Assembly: GCF_026013565.1 (NCBI RefSeq)
Contig: NZ_JAPDOB010000001.1
Span: 310,001 to 374,000 of the forward strand
Direction: 5' to 3'
Length of the DNA: 64,000 nucleotides
From: Sphingomonas arvum
GTDB lineage: Bacteria > Pseudomonadota > Alphaproteobacteria > Sphingomonadales > Sphingomonadaceae
The notes under the pieces were generated by a model. That model was not told the DNA's origin. It was given only the letters and a program-made list of their open reading frames with translations, and did not search any database. Both the position numbers and the translations under genes were made by a program. Below are positions 36,199 to 45,061 of the stretch, piece after piece. Each line of letters begins with the position of its first letter. Position 1 is the first letter of the stretch.

Positions 36199-37096
36199 AA
36201 TCCTCTCGGTGACGGCGGAAGGCGTCGGCGAGCAGCTGGAACTCCGCGGTACGGGCCGAGCCGCGGCGCCAGACCAAGGCGATCTGGCGGCTGGCATGGT
36301 CGGCATCAAGCGGGCGGACAGTGACGCCAGTGTTGTCGAGCAGGCCGGAGTCGACCGCCATGCGCGGGACCAGAGTTACGCCCAAGCCATTGTCGACCAT
36401 CTGCACCAGCGTGTGCAGCGAGGTGCCGAGCATCATCGCCGACGCACGCAGGTCCGGCCGATTGCAGGCGGAGAGGACATGGTCCTTGAGGCAATGGCCG
36501 TCTTCCAGCAGCAGCAGGCGGCCGGCGGCGATGTCGTCGGGCTGCACGGCGTCGGGCGCGGGCTCGTTGGCGGGAAAGGCGACCATCAGCTCGTCGGCGA
36601 ACAACTCCGCCTCCTCCACGTCGCCGCACGCATAGGGCATGGCGAGCAGCACGCAGTCGAGCTGACCGCGATGGAGGCCGTCGCAGGCCGCCTGGCTGGT
36701 TTCTTCCCTCAGGTAGAGCCGAAGCCCGGGGAACTCGGCCCGGAGGCGGGGCAGGATGGCGGGCAGGAGGAAGGGGGCGATGGTCGGGATGACGCCCATG
36801 CGCAAGTCGCCGGTCAGCGGGGTGCGCTCGGCCTGGGCAATGTCGGCCAACTCCTCCGCCTCGCGCAGGACACGGCGAGCCTTGTCGACGATGCGCAGGC
36901 CCAGTGGAGTAAAGCGGATCACGCGGCGGGTGCGCTCCACCAGCATGTGGCCGAGCAGCGTCTCGAGCTCCCGCAGGGACGCCGACAGCGTCGATTGGGT
37001 GATGAAGCAGGCGTCGGCCGCGCGGCCGAAATGGCCATGGTCGTGGAGGGCGACCAGATATTGCAGCTGACGCAGGGTGGGGAGGTAGGCGCTCAT
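36164..37096 (-). CDS. oxyR: Hydrogen-peroxide-sensing LysR-type regulator OxyR
   Basis: About 310 residues: N-terminal LysR helix-turn-helix (LPTLRQLQYLVALHDHGHFG, ITQSTLSASLRELETLLG) and a C-terminal sensor domain. The two redox cysteines that form the activating disulphide in OxyR are present nine residues apart in EDGHCLKDHVLSAC (about C202 and C211). It is divergent from ahpC, with a 120-base shared promoter region. ATG 37096 is chosen; a TTG at 37108 is possible. Confidence 0.94.
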   Translation of the reverse strand: MSAYLPTLRQLQYLVALHDHGHFGRAADACFITQSTLSASLRELETLLGHMLVERTRRVIRFTPLGLRIVDKARRVLREAEELADIAQAERTPLTGDLRMGVIPTIAPFLLPAILPRLRAEFPGLRLYLREETSQAACDGLHRGQLDCVLLAMPYACGDVEEAELFADELMVAFPANEPAPDAVQPDDIAAGRLLLLEDGHCLKDHVLSACNRPDLRASAMMLGTSLHTLVQMVDNGLGVTLVPRMAVDSGLLDNTGVTVRPLDADHASRQIALVWRRGSARTAEFQLLADAFRRHREDFTPARAATAPG

Positions 37097-37108
37097 CGGT
37101 TTCGCCAA

Positions 37109-37217
37109 TCACTTTGATCGAACTTAGCGCCTTGTGCAATCACTCCGAAACCTTACATGCGGCAGTGCAACACGACACGTTCTCGCAAATGCGAGATCAA
37201 CACACCAGGAGACCTGA
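37109..37217. promoter_or_regulatory. Divergent promoter region of oxyR and ahpC
   Basis: It contains CAATCACT twice (about 37107 and 37137) and the AT-rich core GATCGAACTTAGCG. OxyR normally binds such a region to control both genes; the exact site cannot be set by eye. AGGAGA precedes the ahpC start. Confidence 0.5.
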
Positions 37218-37760
37218 ATGCTTACCGTTGGTGACACTATTCCGAGCCTTGTCCTGCCCGTCCAGCAGGGGACGTCGGCCCTTCCCAACGGCGAGACCAT
37301 CGACCTTGGCCAGACCAACGGCCGCTGGAAGGTGCTGTTCTACTGGCCCAAGGACTTCACCTTCGTCTGCCCGACCGAGATTGTCGGCTATGGCGAGCTG
37401 AAGGGTGAGTTCGCCGACCGCGACGCCGACCTGATCGGCGCCTCGACCGACACCGCGCACGTCCACTTCGCATGGCGCAAGTCGGACGAGCAGCTGGCGC
37501 AGGCCGACTTCCCGTGGATCGCGGACAACGGCAAGCAGCTGGCCGAGGCGCTGGGCATCCTTGATCGGGCCGAGCATGTCGCCTACCGCGCGACCTTCAT
37601 CATCGATCCGGACAACGTCATCCAGCACGTCACGGTGAACGGCCTCAACGTCGGCCGCAACCCGCAGGAAACGTTGCGGGTGCTGGACGCGCTGCAGACC
37701 GACGAGCTGTGCCCGTGCAACTGGACGGAAGGCCAGCAGACGCTGAAGCCGGCCGCCTAA
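37218..37760 (+). CDS. ahpC: Alkyl hydroperoxide reductase AhpC, three-cysteine type
   Basis: A 180-residue peroxiredoxin that reduces hydrogen and organic peroxides. The peroxidatic Cys51 is in DFTFVCPTE. The C terminus has DELCPCNW with two cysteines (165 and 167), the arrangement of mycobacterial AhpC, which is recycled by AhpD rather than by AhpF. ahpD is the next gene, and no ahpF is present, so the same pairing is expected. It is divergent from oxyR. Confidence 0.93.
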   Translation: MLTVGDTIPSLVLPVQQGTSALPNGETIDLGQTNGRWKVLFYWPKDFTFVCPTEIVGYGELKGEFADRDADLIGASTDTAHVHFAWRKSDEQLAQADFPWIADNGKQLAEALGILDRAEHVAYRATFIIDPDNVIQHVTVNGLNVGRNPQETLRVLDALQTDELCPCNWTEGQQTLKPAA

Positions 37761-37776
37761 GCCACCTTAACGGACT

Positions 37777-37803
37777 TCCCGCCCGTACCCTGTTTGGGCG
37801 GGA
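37777..37803 (+). terminator. Hairpin after ahpC
   Basis: TCCCGCCC (37777-37784) and GGGCGGGA (37796-37803) form an 8-bp stem with an 11-base loop, 17 bases after the ahpC stop. There is no T-run. Confidence 0.5.
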
Positions 37804-37865
37804 GGCTGCGTGCCACCCGGCAGCCACGGGATACCCCCTGTCCCATGCCGGTTTCGCTGGCTGCA

Positions 37866-37896
37866 CTCCCCGGCGCCGTCCCCCGGCGCCGGGGAG
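37866..37896 (+). terminator. Strong hairpin before ahpD
   Basis: CTCCCCGGCGCC (37866-37877) and GGCGCCGGGGAG (37885-37896) form a perfect 12-bp GC stem with a 7-base loop. It ends 29 bases before the ahpD start, so it could attenuate ahpD relative to ahpC or protect the mRNA. Confidence 0.55.
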
Positions 37897-37924
37897 CTTG
37901 CCATTCCAATGCAGGATGATCCCC

Positions 37925-38443
37925 ATGTCTCTCAAGCAATTCGCCGACGCGCTGCCCGACTACGCCAAGGACCTGCGGCTAAACCTCGGGTCGCTGCTGA
38001 ACGACCAGCTGCTGGGCGACCAGCGCAAGTATGGCCTGCTGCTCGCCTGTGCGCACGGCACGGGGTACAAGCCGATCGTCGAAGCAGCCGAGGCCGAGGT
38101 CGCCGGCAAGCTGTCCGACGAGGCCGCCAATGCGGCGCGTTCGGCGGCGGCGGTGATGGCGATGAACAACGTTTACTACCGCTTCGTCCACCTCGCCTCC
38201 AACCCGGTCTACGGCACGCTGCGGGCGGGCCTGCGGATGAACGCAATTGGCAATCCGGGCATCGACAAGGCCGACTTTGAACTGTTCAGCCTGGCGGTGA
38301 GCGCGATGAACGGCTGCGGCATGTGCATCGACAGCCATGAGAAGGTGCTGGGCGAGCATGGGGTCAAGCCGGAGGTGATCCAGGCCGCGGCGCGGGTAGC
38401 GGCGGTGGTGAAGGCGGTCGCGACGGTCCACGCCACCCTTTAG
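37925..38443 (+). CDS. ahpD: Alkylhydroperoxidase AhpD
   Basis: A 172-residue all-helical protein. The catalytic CxxC with its His is in NGCGMCIDSHEKVLGEHG, as in mycobacterial AhpD. It carries electrons to AhpC and has weak peroxidase activity itself. AGGA lies upstream of the ATG at 37925. It is separated from ahpC by 164 bases with two hairpins. Confidence 0.93.
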   Translation: MSLKQFADALPDYAKDLRLNLGSLLNDQLLGDQRKYGLLLACAHGTGYKPIVEAAEAEVAGKLSDEAANAARSAAAVMAMNNVYYRFVHLASNPVYGTLRAGLRMNAIGNPGIDKADFELFSLAVSAMNGCGMCIDSHEKVLGEHGVKPEVIQAAARVAAVVKAVATVHATL

Positions 38444-38447
38444 GTTC

Positions 38448-39041
38448 TCAGTCGCGCAAGGCCTCGCCGGCCAGCGCCTCGACCTGGCGGACGGCGACTT
38501 CGCGGACGGTTTCGCGATTCAAGCCGCAGGCACGGGCGATTTCCTCGCCCGCCAGGCTGTCGCCGATCGCGAGCAGGGTAAGGCCGAGCGTCATGCGGTC
38601 GACGGGGCGCGGGTCGCCCGCGGCCCGCATGATGCGGATGATCCGCTCGATAGTGGTGACGATCGGCTCCAGCGCCTCGCGCTGGCGGGTCAGCGCGATC
38701 CAGCCGATCAGTTCGCCCGCGCCTTCGCGACGGAAGGCATCGAACATGGCGTCGATCACTTGCCGCTCGCTGCCTTCACCGCGGCGACGTTGCTCGATCG
38801 CGCCTTCGATCGAGGCCGAGACCGTGCGGGCGATGTCCTCGGCCAGCGCGCGCTGCAGGCCGGCGGCCGACCCGAAGTGATGCAGCAGGTTGGCGTGGGT
38901 GCGGCCGACATTCTTTGCCACCGCCTGCAGCGTCACGGCGGCGGCGCCGTCCCGGATCAACAGGGCGCGCGCGGCGGCCAGCGCCGCGGCGCGGCTTTCT
39001 TCCGGTGAAACCCTTTTCCGCCCGAGCGGTTTGATTGACAT
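38448..39041 (-). CDS. TetR-family transcriptional regulator
   Basis: About 197 residues. The N-terminal helix-turn-helix is typical (AARALLIRDGAAAVTLQAVAKNVGRTHANLLHHFG), followed by a helical ligand-binding domain (EGAGELIGWIALTRQREAL). It is convergent with ahpD and divergent from the PF10118 gene at 39092, with only 50 bases between the starts, so it probably represses that gene and itself. Confidence 0.88.
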   Translation of the reverse strand: MSIKPLGRKRVSPEESRAAALAAARALLIRDGAAAVTLQAVAKNVGRTHANLLHHFGSAAGLQRALAEDIARTVSASIEGAIEQRRRGEGSERQVIDAMFDAFRREGAGELIGWIALTRQREALEPIVTTIERIIRIMRAAGDPRPVDRMTLGLTLLAIGDSLAGEEIARACGLNRETVREVAVRQVEALAGEALRD

Positions 39042-39091
39042 ATTTGTAAGCAATGATCAGATATCCGTGGCGTGAGGCTTGGAGGACGGAC

Positions 39092-39985
39092 ATGAACGTT
39101 GCAACCCTGAAGCGGACCACGCCGACGCCAGCGGACCTGACGATCACGCCGCGCGACCTGCGCTTCGGGCGGGACGAGCAGACCGCGCGCTGGTGGCTGA
39201 ACGGCGATCCGTACCAGACCGCCATCTACAATGCGCTGTCGGCGACCTTCCCCAAGGGAGAGGCCAATTTCATCGAATCGGTGCGGGCGTTCCGCGACCA
39301 CGCCGACGAGCGGCTGGCCGGCGAGATCCGGGCCTTCACCACGCAGGAGGTGATCCACAGCCGCGAGCACCTGGCGTTCAACAAGCGGGCGACGGACGCC
39401 GGCTACGACCTGTCGCCGCTGGAGCAGACGGTCGACGAGAGCCTGGAGCAGCTGCACGAGAAGCCGCCGATCGCGTGGCTGATGTCGACCATGTGCCTGG
39501 AGCATTTCACCGCCATCATCGCGCACGAGCTGCTGGCCAACCCGCGGCACCTGGCCGGGGCCGACCAGGCGACCGCCGACATGTGGCGCTGGCATGCGGT
39601 CGAGGAGGTCGAGCACAAGGGCGTCGCCTATGACACCTGGCTGGCGGTGACCAAGGGCTGGCCGCGGTTCAAGCGGTGGAAGCTCAAGTCCATGATGATG
39701 CTGCTGGTCACGAAGAACTTCGTCGAGCACCGGACCGCGGGAGCGATGGAGCTGCTGCGGCAGGACGGGCTGACGGGCCGCAAGGTCAAGCTGAAGCTGC
39801 TGTGGGCGCTGTGGGGCAAGCCCGGTATCTTCCGCAAGGTTGGCGCGGCGTGGCTTAAATTCTTCCTGCCCGGTTTCCACCCGTGGAACGAGGACGACCG
39901 CGAGCTGATCAAGGGGTGGGAGCAGACCTACCCGTACCTGCAGGTGCCGCCCAAGAAGCGGGTGCGGAGCGCCACCCCGGCCTGA
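39092..39985 (+). CDS. Predicted metal-dependent hydrolase (PF10118)
   Basis: A 297-residue protein. It has the pattern of the COG3687/PF10118 family: TARWWLNGDPYQTAIYNALS, FPKGEANFIESVRAF, FTTQEVIHSREHLAFN, CLEHFTAIIAHELL and WRWHAVEEVEHKGVAYD. The repeated E..H pairs within helices suggest a ferritin-like di-metal site. The substrate is unknown; relatives are often next to TetR regulators, as here. GGAGG stands six bases before the ATG at 39092. Confidence 0.85.
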   Translation: MNVATLKRTTPTPADLTITPRDLRFGRDEQTARWWLNGDPYQTAIYNALSATFPKGEANFIESVRAFRDHADERLAGEIRAFTTQEVIHSREHLAFNKRATDAGYDLSPLEQTVDESLEQLHEKPPIAWLMSTMCLEHFTAIIAHELLANPRHLAGADQATADMWRWHAVEEVEHKGVAYDTWLAVTKGWPRFKRWKLKSMMMLLVTKNFVEHRTAGAMELLRQDGLTGRKVKLKLLWALWGKPGIFRKVGAAWLKFFLPGFHPWNEDDRELIKGWEQTYPYLQVPPKKRVRSATPA

Positions 39986-40000
39986 GCCGGGGTGACCTGA

Positions 40001-40537
40001 TCACGCCGCCATCCGTCCTTCCGGCTCCGCCAGCCGCAGGGTCATGAGCCGGCTGGTCGCCTCGCCGCCGCGGGCACAGCTGTGGCGAGGCGCGGTGAGA
40101 CCGGTCGGGGTGAATCCGAGTTTCTCCAGCACGCGGCCGCTGGCCGGATTGTCGAGGAAGTGGGCGGCCTCGAGCTGCGGCAGACCGAGGGTGCGGGCGA
40201 TCTCCAGCAGCTGGCGGCCGGCTTCCGTCGCATAGCCCTGGCCCCAGTGGGCGCGGGCGATCCAGTAGCCGAGCTCGACATTGCCGGACGGGCGGCGACC
40301 GAAGCCGCAGCCGCCAACCAGCTGCGGCGCGCCATCCGTGCGACGGAACAGCAGGAAGGTCGGGAGCACCGGATCCTTGGGCGCGCCGAGAAAGGCCTGC
40401 GCCTCGGCCAGGCCATACGGCCAGGGCGCGGTGGCAAGATTGCGGACGATCTGCTCGTCGGCGATTGCCTTGGCGAGGGCGGGCGCGTCCTCGGCCCAGC
40501 CGGGTCTCAACAGCAGTCGGTCGGTCCGTGCGAACAT
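40001..40537 (-). CDS. GNAT N-acetyltransferase, RimJ/RimL-like
   Basis: 178 residues. It starts MFARTDRLLLRPGW, the usual opening of the RimJ/RimL group, and has the acetyl-CoA loop region ARAHWGQGYATEAGRQLLEIA and the late LDNPASGRVLEKLGF motif. Such enzymes acetylate protein N termini or small amines; the target is not evident. A longer frame to 40702 has no similarity. It is downstream of rplU-rpmA but behind a terminator. Confidence 0.88.
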   Translation of the reverse strand: MFARTDRLLLRPGWAEDAPALAKAIADEQIVRNLATAPWPYGLAEAQAFLGAPKDPVLPTFLLFRRTDGAPQLVGGCGFGRRPSGNVELGYWIARAHWGQGYATEAGRQLLEIARTLGLPQLEAAHFLDNPASGRVLEKLGFTPTGLTAPRHSCARGGEATSRLMTLRLAEPEGRMAA

Positions 40538-40605
40538 TGGTCGTCTCCCCACTCGCGGCCCCGCTAGCGGGGTCGCATGACAGTTTCGGGAGAAGAAAAA
40601 GAACA

Positions 40606-40634
40606 GGGAGAAGAGGGGCCTTCCCTCTTCTCCC
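40606..40634 (-). terminator. Rho-independent terminator of rplU-rpmA
   Basis: On the minus strand GGGAGAAGAGGG (40634-40623), a 5-base loop and CCCTCTTCTCCC (40617-40606) form a 12-bp stem, followed by TGTTCTTTTTCTT. It is a classic terminator located 70 bases after rpmA. Confidence 0.85.
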
Positions 40635-40705
40635 TTTCCTAATCCGGTATTCGGATGTCGGGTCGGGCCGGCCCCTCTGGAGGGTGGCCCGTCAGCGACC
40701 AACCC

Positions 40706-40984
40706 TTATTCGGCTGCTTCCGCCGCCGGCATAAATTGCGCGACGTGCACGTACTTGCGGCCAAGTCGGCCGTCGCGGAACTCGACCTTGCCGTCACAGA
40801 GCGCAAACAGGGTGTGATCCTTGCCCAGGCCGACGTTGTCGCCCGGGTACCACTTGGTGCCGCGCTGACGCACGATGATGTTGCCGCCGCGAACGGATTC
40901 GCCGCCGAACTTCTTGACGCCGAGGCGCTTGCTTTCCGAGTCGCGGCCGTTGCGCGAGGAACCGCCAGCCTTCTTATGTGCCAT
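40706..40984 (-). CDS. rpmA: 50S ribosomal protein L27
   Basis: 92 residues: [20 protein letters not shown] is the conserved N terminus that reaches the peptidyl-transferase centre; [20 protein letters not shown] and LGRKYVHV follow. It lies 26 bases after rplU on the same strand. Confidence 0.98.
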   Translation of the reverse strand: MAHKKAGGSSRNGRDSESKRLGVKKFGGESVRGGNIIVRQRGTKWYPGDNVGLGKDHTLFALCDGKVEFRDGRLGRKYVHVAQFMPAAEAAE

Positions 40985-41010
40985 GACGAAAAACTCTTCT
41001 TGCGATTAGG

Positions 41011-41553
41011 TTAGGCCTGCTGGCCTTCGGACGAATTGTTAGCAGGTGCGGCATCCGAAGTCGAGACTTCGTGAGTTGCCTCCGTGCCGGCGTCGGCCGG
41101 AGCCACGCCCTCGGCGCTGACCGCATCCTCGGGAGCGGGCGATGGCGACTTGGCCTTGCGCGGCGCCTTGGCCTTGGGAGCGGCGCCGTCGGTGGCCGAG
41201 GCGTCGGCCTGCGCCGGAGCGGCGCTGGCAGTCGAGGACGACTGCTGCGCGGTCTGGCCGCCGACCGACACGATCCTGAGGATCGTGTGCTGCTGGCGAT
41301 GGCCCTTCTTGCGGCGGTAGTTGTGGCGGCGGCGCTTCTTGAAAATCACCACCTTGTCGGCCTTGGCCTGGGCGACGATCTCGGCCGCGACGGTCAGGCC
41401 GCCGGTGTCCTTGAGGTCGGAGCCGTCGCCCGCCAGCAGCACGTCGGAGAGGGTGATGCTGTCGCCGGCGTTGCCGTCCAGCTTTTCGACGACGATCTTG
41501 TCTCCGGGGGCAACGCGATACTGCTTGCCGCCCGTGCGCACGATTGCGAACAT
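41011..41553 (-). CDS. rplU: 50S ribosomal protein L21 with a long Ala/Ser-rich tail
   Basis: 180 residues. The first 100 are L21 ([38 protein letters not shown]). The remaining 80 are an Ala/Ser/Pro-rich extension without fold; typical L21 is about 103 residues. Similar tails occur in other sphingomonads; their role is not known. It is followed by rpmA. Confidence 0.97.
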   Translation of the reverse strand: MFAIVRTGGKQYRVAPGDKIVVEKLDGNAGDSITLSDVLLAGDGSDLKDTGGLTVAAEIVAQAKADKVVIFKKRRRHNYRRKKGHRQQHTILRIVSVGGQTAQQSSSTASAAPAQADASATDGAAPKAKAPRKAKSPSPAPEDAVSAEGVAPADAGTEATHEVSTSDAAPANNSSEGQQA

Positions 41554-41604
41554 TGGCTCTTCTCTTTTCTGGCTCGAAACTCGGCTTCCGCACGCCGCAA
41601 GGCC

Positions 41605-41620
41605 CGGGGGCGCACCCCCG
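41605..41620 (-). promoter_or_regulatory. Hairpin in the rplU leader
   Basis: CGGGGG and CCCCCG pair around a 4-base loop about 50 bases before the rplU start. It could regulate the operon or end an upstream transcript. Confidence 0.35.
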
Positions 41621-41686
41621 CGCGGAAGGGCTGCCGCCTAGGGGAGGGGGGCGCGGGTGTCAACCGCGCCCCGCCCCCCGCGCGCC

Positions 41687-44497
41687 TTAGAAATCGACGG
41701 AAGCGCGGGCGTAGACGAAGCGGCCGTTGAACCCGAACGGCGAGAAGATGGAGTAGGGGATATACTCCTGGTTGGCCGGGAAGGAGTTGGCGGCCGTCGT
41801 CGAGCCCGGGCGCAGGCCGAATGGCGAGCGGTCCGGATAGACGTCGAACACGTTGTTGGCGCCCAGCGCGAACTCGGTCCCGCCGCCCGGCTTCCAGCGC
41901 AGCTCGGCGTCGCTGATCCACTTGCGGCCGAGGAAAATATCGTCCGGGCCGTAGGCGGTCAGGCTGGTCTGGTTAGGCGCCAGCGGCGGTTCCGAGCCGG
42001 GCGAGACCACCTTGCCGTAGCGGGTGGTGCGGGCCGTGAAGCCGATCTGGCCGAAGTCGCCATCGGCGCTTAGCACGATCTTGTCACGCGGTTGGCCGTC
42101 GGTAAAGCGGATGCCTTCCACTCGGCCGAACAGGACGATGTTGGGGATTTGCGCCAGCGCGCCGGGAGCCGCCAAGCGCTTGTCGATCTTGGTCTTGTTG
42201 CGATTGTAGGCGGCGGTCAGCGTCCACTTGCCCAAGCTGCCCGTGCGCAGGTTGTACGCCGCCACCAGGTCAATGCCACGGGTGGTCGTGTCCACCCCGT
42301 TGACGAAGAAGCGGGCGGCCGAGACCTGCGGGAAGCCGGCCGCCAGCAGCAGGCTGGTGACCTGCGCCTGCACGGTGGCGATGTTGCCGGTGCCGCCCGT
42401 TCCGAGCGTTTCGGTGAGGACGATGCGGTCCTTGATCTTGATGTTGTAGAGGTCGGCGGTGAGGGTCAGGCCGCGCAGCGGGTTCGCGGTGGCGCCCAGG
42501 CTCACGTTCACCGACTTCTCAGGCTTCAGCGGCTTGGCGCCGAGGGCGACGGCCGCCGGTGCAGTGACCGACAGGGTGGCGATGTCGACGGGCACGCCGC
42601 CGATGAAGTTGGTTGAGAAAGTGGTGAAATATTGCTGCTGCAATGACGGCGCACGGAAGCCGTTGGAGATGGCGCCGCGGACCGCATAGCCCGGCAGGAA
42701 CTCCCAGCGGGCGGCGAACTTGCCGTTCACGGTGGTACCAAAGTCCGAATAGCGCTCGATCCGGCCAGCCAGCGTCGTGGTGACGTTCGCCACCGGATCG
42801 GTGTCGAGTTCCGCGTAGGCGGCCCAGCTGTGCCGCGCCTGGTTGGTCTGGGCCGAGGCGGGAATGCCTGGGAAGCCTTGCGCGCCGGCCGGAGCGGCGC
42901 GACCCGGGAAGGAGCAGATGCCAGTGGCCGGGTCGAACCGGCCGCTAAGGGTGGTGATGCAGTTGGCGGCGGTGGTGGTGATCGGCGCAATCGCCAGCGG
43001 ACCGGCGGCGTAGGACTCTACCTGGCCAGGGCGAATCTTGAAGCGCTCGCGCCGGTGCTCGAAGCCAACTGCGACGGTTAATGGCTTGGCGGCGCCGATG
43101 TTGTACTCATTCGAGAAGTCGGCGTTCGCCACCCATTGGGCGTAGCGCAGGCCGCCGGCGTCAAAGTCGGTCGGGCTGGCGGTACCGTAGGAGGTATTAA
43201 GCGTGTCGCTTACTTGATAATCGAAGCTGTTGTAGCCGCGGCCAACGGAGAAGTCGGCCTTCCACCCGGCGACCGCGCCGCGGGTGCCAACGAACGCCGA
43301 ATAATCATCGAGGTCGGTGCCGATCAGCGGCAGGAAGCCGATGTCCGTCAGTGGCACGAAGTTCGCGGTGTTCGGCGCCTGGTTGGGCGCGAGTACGGCG
43401 TAGTTGCGGTTGGCCGCCGCGGCCTGCTGGCGCCAGTTGGCGGCGCTGGTCGCATCACGGTGGCCGTAGGAGCCGAAGCTGTAGAGTTCCCAGTCGGGCG
43501 TGATGTCGTAGCCGGCGTTGACGAAGACCGTGTAATCCTTCGAGTCCGGGTCGCCGAAGCGGAACTGGAGCCGGTTGAAGTTCACCTCGCGCGGGTCGAA
43601 CGCGGCGGTCGGGCGATTGAAGTTCGGGCGAAGGTCATAGCCCGCGCGGTTGGTCCGGTCGCGGCTACGATATTCGGCCGAGACGTTGACGAAGCCGCGG
43701 TCGCCGAGCGGCAGGCCGAGGTTGGCAGCGGCGGTCACCTGCGTGCCGTCGTTGGCCTTCCGCTCCCCGTCGGTGTTGGCCAGGAGATAGCGCGGATCGT
43801 TGGTCGGCACGGTGCCAAGCACCGGCTGACCGTCCGGGCCGAGTTGCAGGCCGGTGACGGCGGCCACGTCCGACAGGGTGGTGTGGTATTCGCCATAGGT
43901 CAGGCTGGCGCGGCCGCTGTGTGCTGAGTTCTTGAGCTGGATGTTGATCACGCCGGCGATCGCGTCCGAGCCGTACTGGGCGGCGGCGCCGTCACGCAGC
44001 ACCTCCACCCGGCTGATGGCGATGCCGGGGATGAGGTTCAGGTCCACGGCCGAACTGCCGCGACCGATCGTGCCGTTGATGTTGAGCAGCGAGGCGACGT
44101 GGCGGCGCTTGCCGTTGACCAGCACCAGCGTCTGGTCGGGGCTGAGGCCGCGCAGGGTGGCCGGTCGGAGCGTGTCGGAGCCGTCGGCGATCGACGGCTG
44201 CGGGAAGTTAAAGGACGGGACCAGCTGGTTGAGGATCCGGTTGGTCTCGGTCTGGCCGGTGTGGACGATCGCGTCGGAGCCGATCACGTCCACCGGCACG
44301 GGGCTGTCGGCGACAGTCCGGTTGGAACTGCGGGTTCCGGTGACGATGATGGTCTGGTCGCCGGCCGGACGCTCGTCCTGCGCCTGGGTGGAGGCGGTGG
44401 CGTCCTGGGCGGGCGGAACATCCTGCGCGGCGGCGGCGGAGGCGAAGGAGAACAGGCTAAGCGACGCGAGTAACGAGGCGCGGACGGTAAGGGTCAT
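41687..44497 (-). CDS. TonB-dependent outer-membrane receptor
   Basis: A 936-residue receptor with a signal peptide (MTLTVRASLLASLSLFSFAS..AAAAQ). The TonB box region is IIVTGTRSSN, the plug has VDVIGSDAIVHTGQ, LRGLSPDQTLVLVNGKRRH and VEVLRDGAAAQYGSDAIAGV, and the large barrel ends with a terminal Phe (RASVDF). The size and sequence style fit the big family of substrate-uptake receptors in sphingomonads; the ligand is unknown. The ATG at 44497 has AGGAG upstream; a frame to 44794 is antisense to hspQ. Confidence 0.92.
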   Translation of the reverse strand: MTLTVRASLLASLSLFSFASAAAAQDVPPAQDATASTQAQDERPAGDQTIIVTGTRSSNRTVADSPVPVDVIGSDAIVHTGQTETNRILNQLVPSFNFPQPSIADGSDTLRPATLRGLSPDQTLVLVNGKRRHVASLLNINGTIGRGSSAVDLNLIPGIAISRVEVLRDGAAAQYGSDAIAGVINIQLKNSAHSGRASLTYGEYHTTLSDVAAVTGLQLGPDGQPVLGTVPTNDPRYLLANTDGERKANDGTQVTAAANLGLPLGDRGFVNVSAEYRSRDRTNRAGYDLRPNFNRPTAAFDPREVNFNRLQFRFGDPDSKDYTVFVNAGYDITPDWELYSFGSYGHRDATSAANWRQQAAAANRNYAVLAPNQAPNTANFVPLTDIGFLPLIGTDLDDYSAFVGTRGAVAGWKADFSVGRGYNSFDYQVSDTLNTSYGTASPTDFDAGGLRYAQWVANADFSNEYNIGAAKPLTVAVGFEHRRERFKIRPGQVESYAAGPLAIAPITTTAANCITTLSGRFDPATGICSFPGRAAPAGAQGFPGIPASAQTNQARHSWAAYAELDTDPVANVTTTLAGRIERYSDFGTTVNGKFAARWEFLPGYAVRGAISNGFRAPSLQQQYFTTFSTNFIGGVPVDIATLSVTAPAAVALGAKPLKPEKSVNVSLGATANPLRGLTLTADLYNIKIKDRIVLTETLGTGGTGNIATVQAQVTSLLLAAGFPQVSAARFFVNGVDTTTRGIDLVAAYNLRTGSLGKWTLTAAYNRNKTKIDKRLAAPGALAQIPNIVLFGRVEGIRFTDGQPRDKIVLSADGDFGQIGFTARTTRYGKVVSPGSEPPLAPNQTSLTAYGPDDIFLGRKWISDAELRWKPGGGTEFALGANNVFDVYPDRSPFGLRPGSTTAANSFPANQEYIPYSIFSPFGFNGRFVYARASVDF

Positions 44498-44645
44498 CGA
44501 TCTAAGCTCCTGCAGCAACGAGACGCGAGGCTGGCGGCAGGAGGGAGGAGATGCGAATTCGCGCGCACCGGCAAGCGGCCGCGGGAGCTGATGTCGATTC
44601 AGTGACGCACCTGTTGCTGCGCCGCAACAAGGTGGCGGCCGGAGC

Positions 44646-45023
44646 TTAGTGCCGGTGCTCCGGGCGAAGCTTGTAACGGCCCGGTTCGAAGCCGTCGAAA
44701 AGCCCATCAATCGCCGGATGGTCGATCGGTTCGTCCTCTTCGTCGGGCAGCAGGTTCTGCTGGCTGACATAGGCGACGTAGCTCGACTCCGCATTCTCGG
44801 CGAGCAGGTGGTAGAAGGGCTGGTCCTTGCGCGGGCGAATCTCCGCGGGAATCGCTTCGTACCATTCGTCCGAGTTCGCGAAGACCGGGTCCACGTCGAA
44901 GATCACGCCGCGGAAATCGAGCAAGCGGTGCCTGACCACTTCGCCGATGCCGAAGCGAGCCCTGGACACCGGCGGAGCGGCGGGATCACGGTCCATTCCA
45001 TCTGAACGTTGCACGAGCGACAT
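44646..45023 (-). CDS. hspQ: Heat shock protein HspQ
   Basis: A 125-residue YccV-like protein: RFGIGEVVRHRLLDFRGVIFDVDPVFANSDEWYEAIP and QPFYHLLAENAESSYVAYVSQQNLLPD are the family core. HspQ binds hemimethylated DNA and modulates Lon protease. An internal Met at 44996 would give a length closer to the family norm of about 105. Confidence 0.9.
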   Translation of the reverse strand: MSLVQRSDGMDRDPAAPPVSRARFGIGEVVRHRLLDFRGVIFDVDPVFANSDEWYEAIPAEIRPRKDQPFYHLLAENAESSYVAYVSQQNLLPDEEDEPIDHPAIDGLFDGFEPGRYKLRPEHRH

Positions 45024-45061
45024 GGCTGCAACTTAATGCGCCGCGGATACAGCACAAGCGG

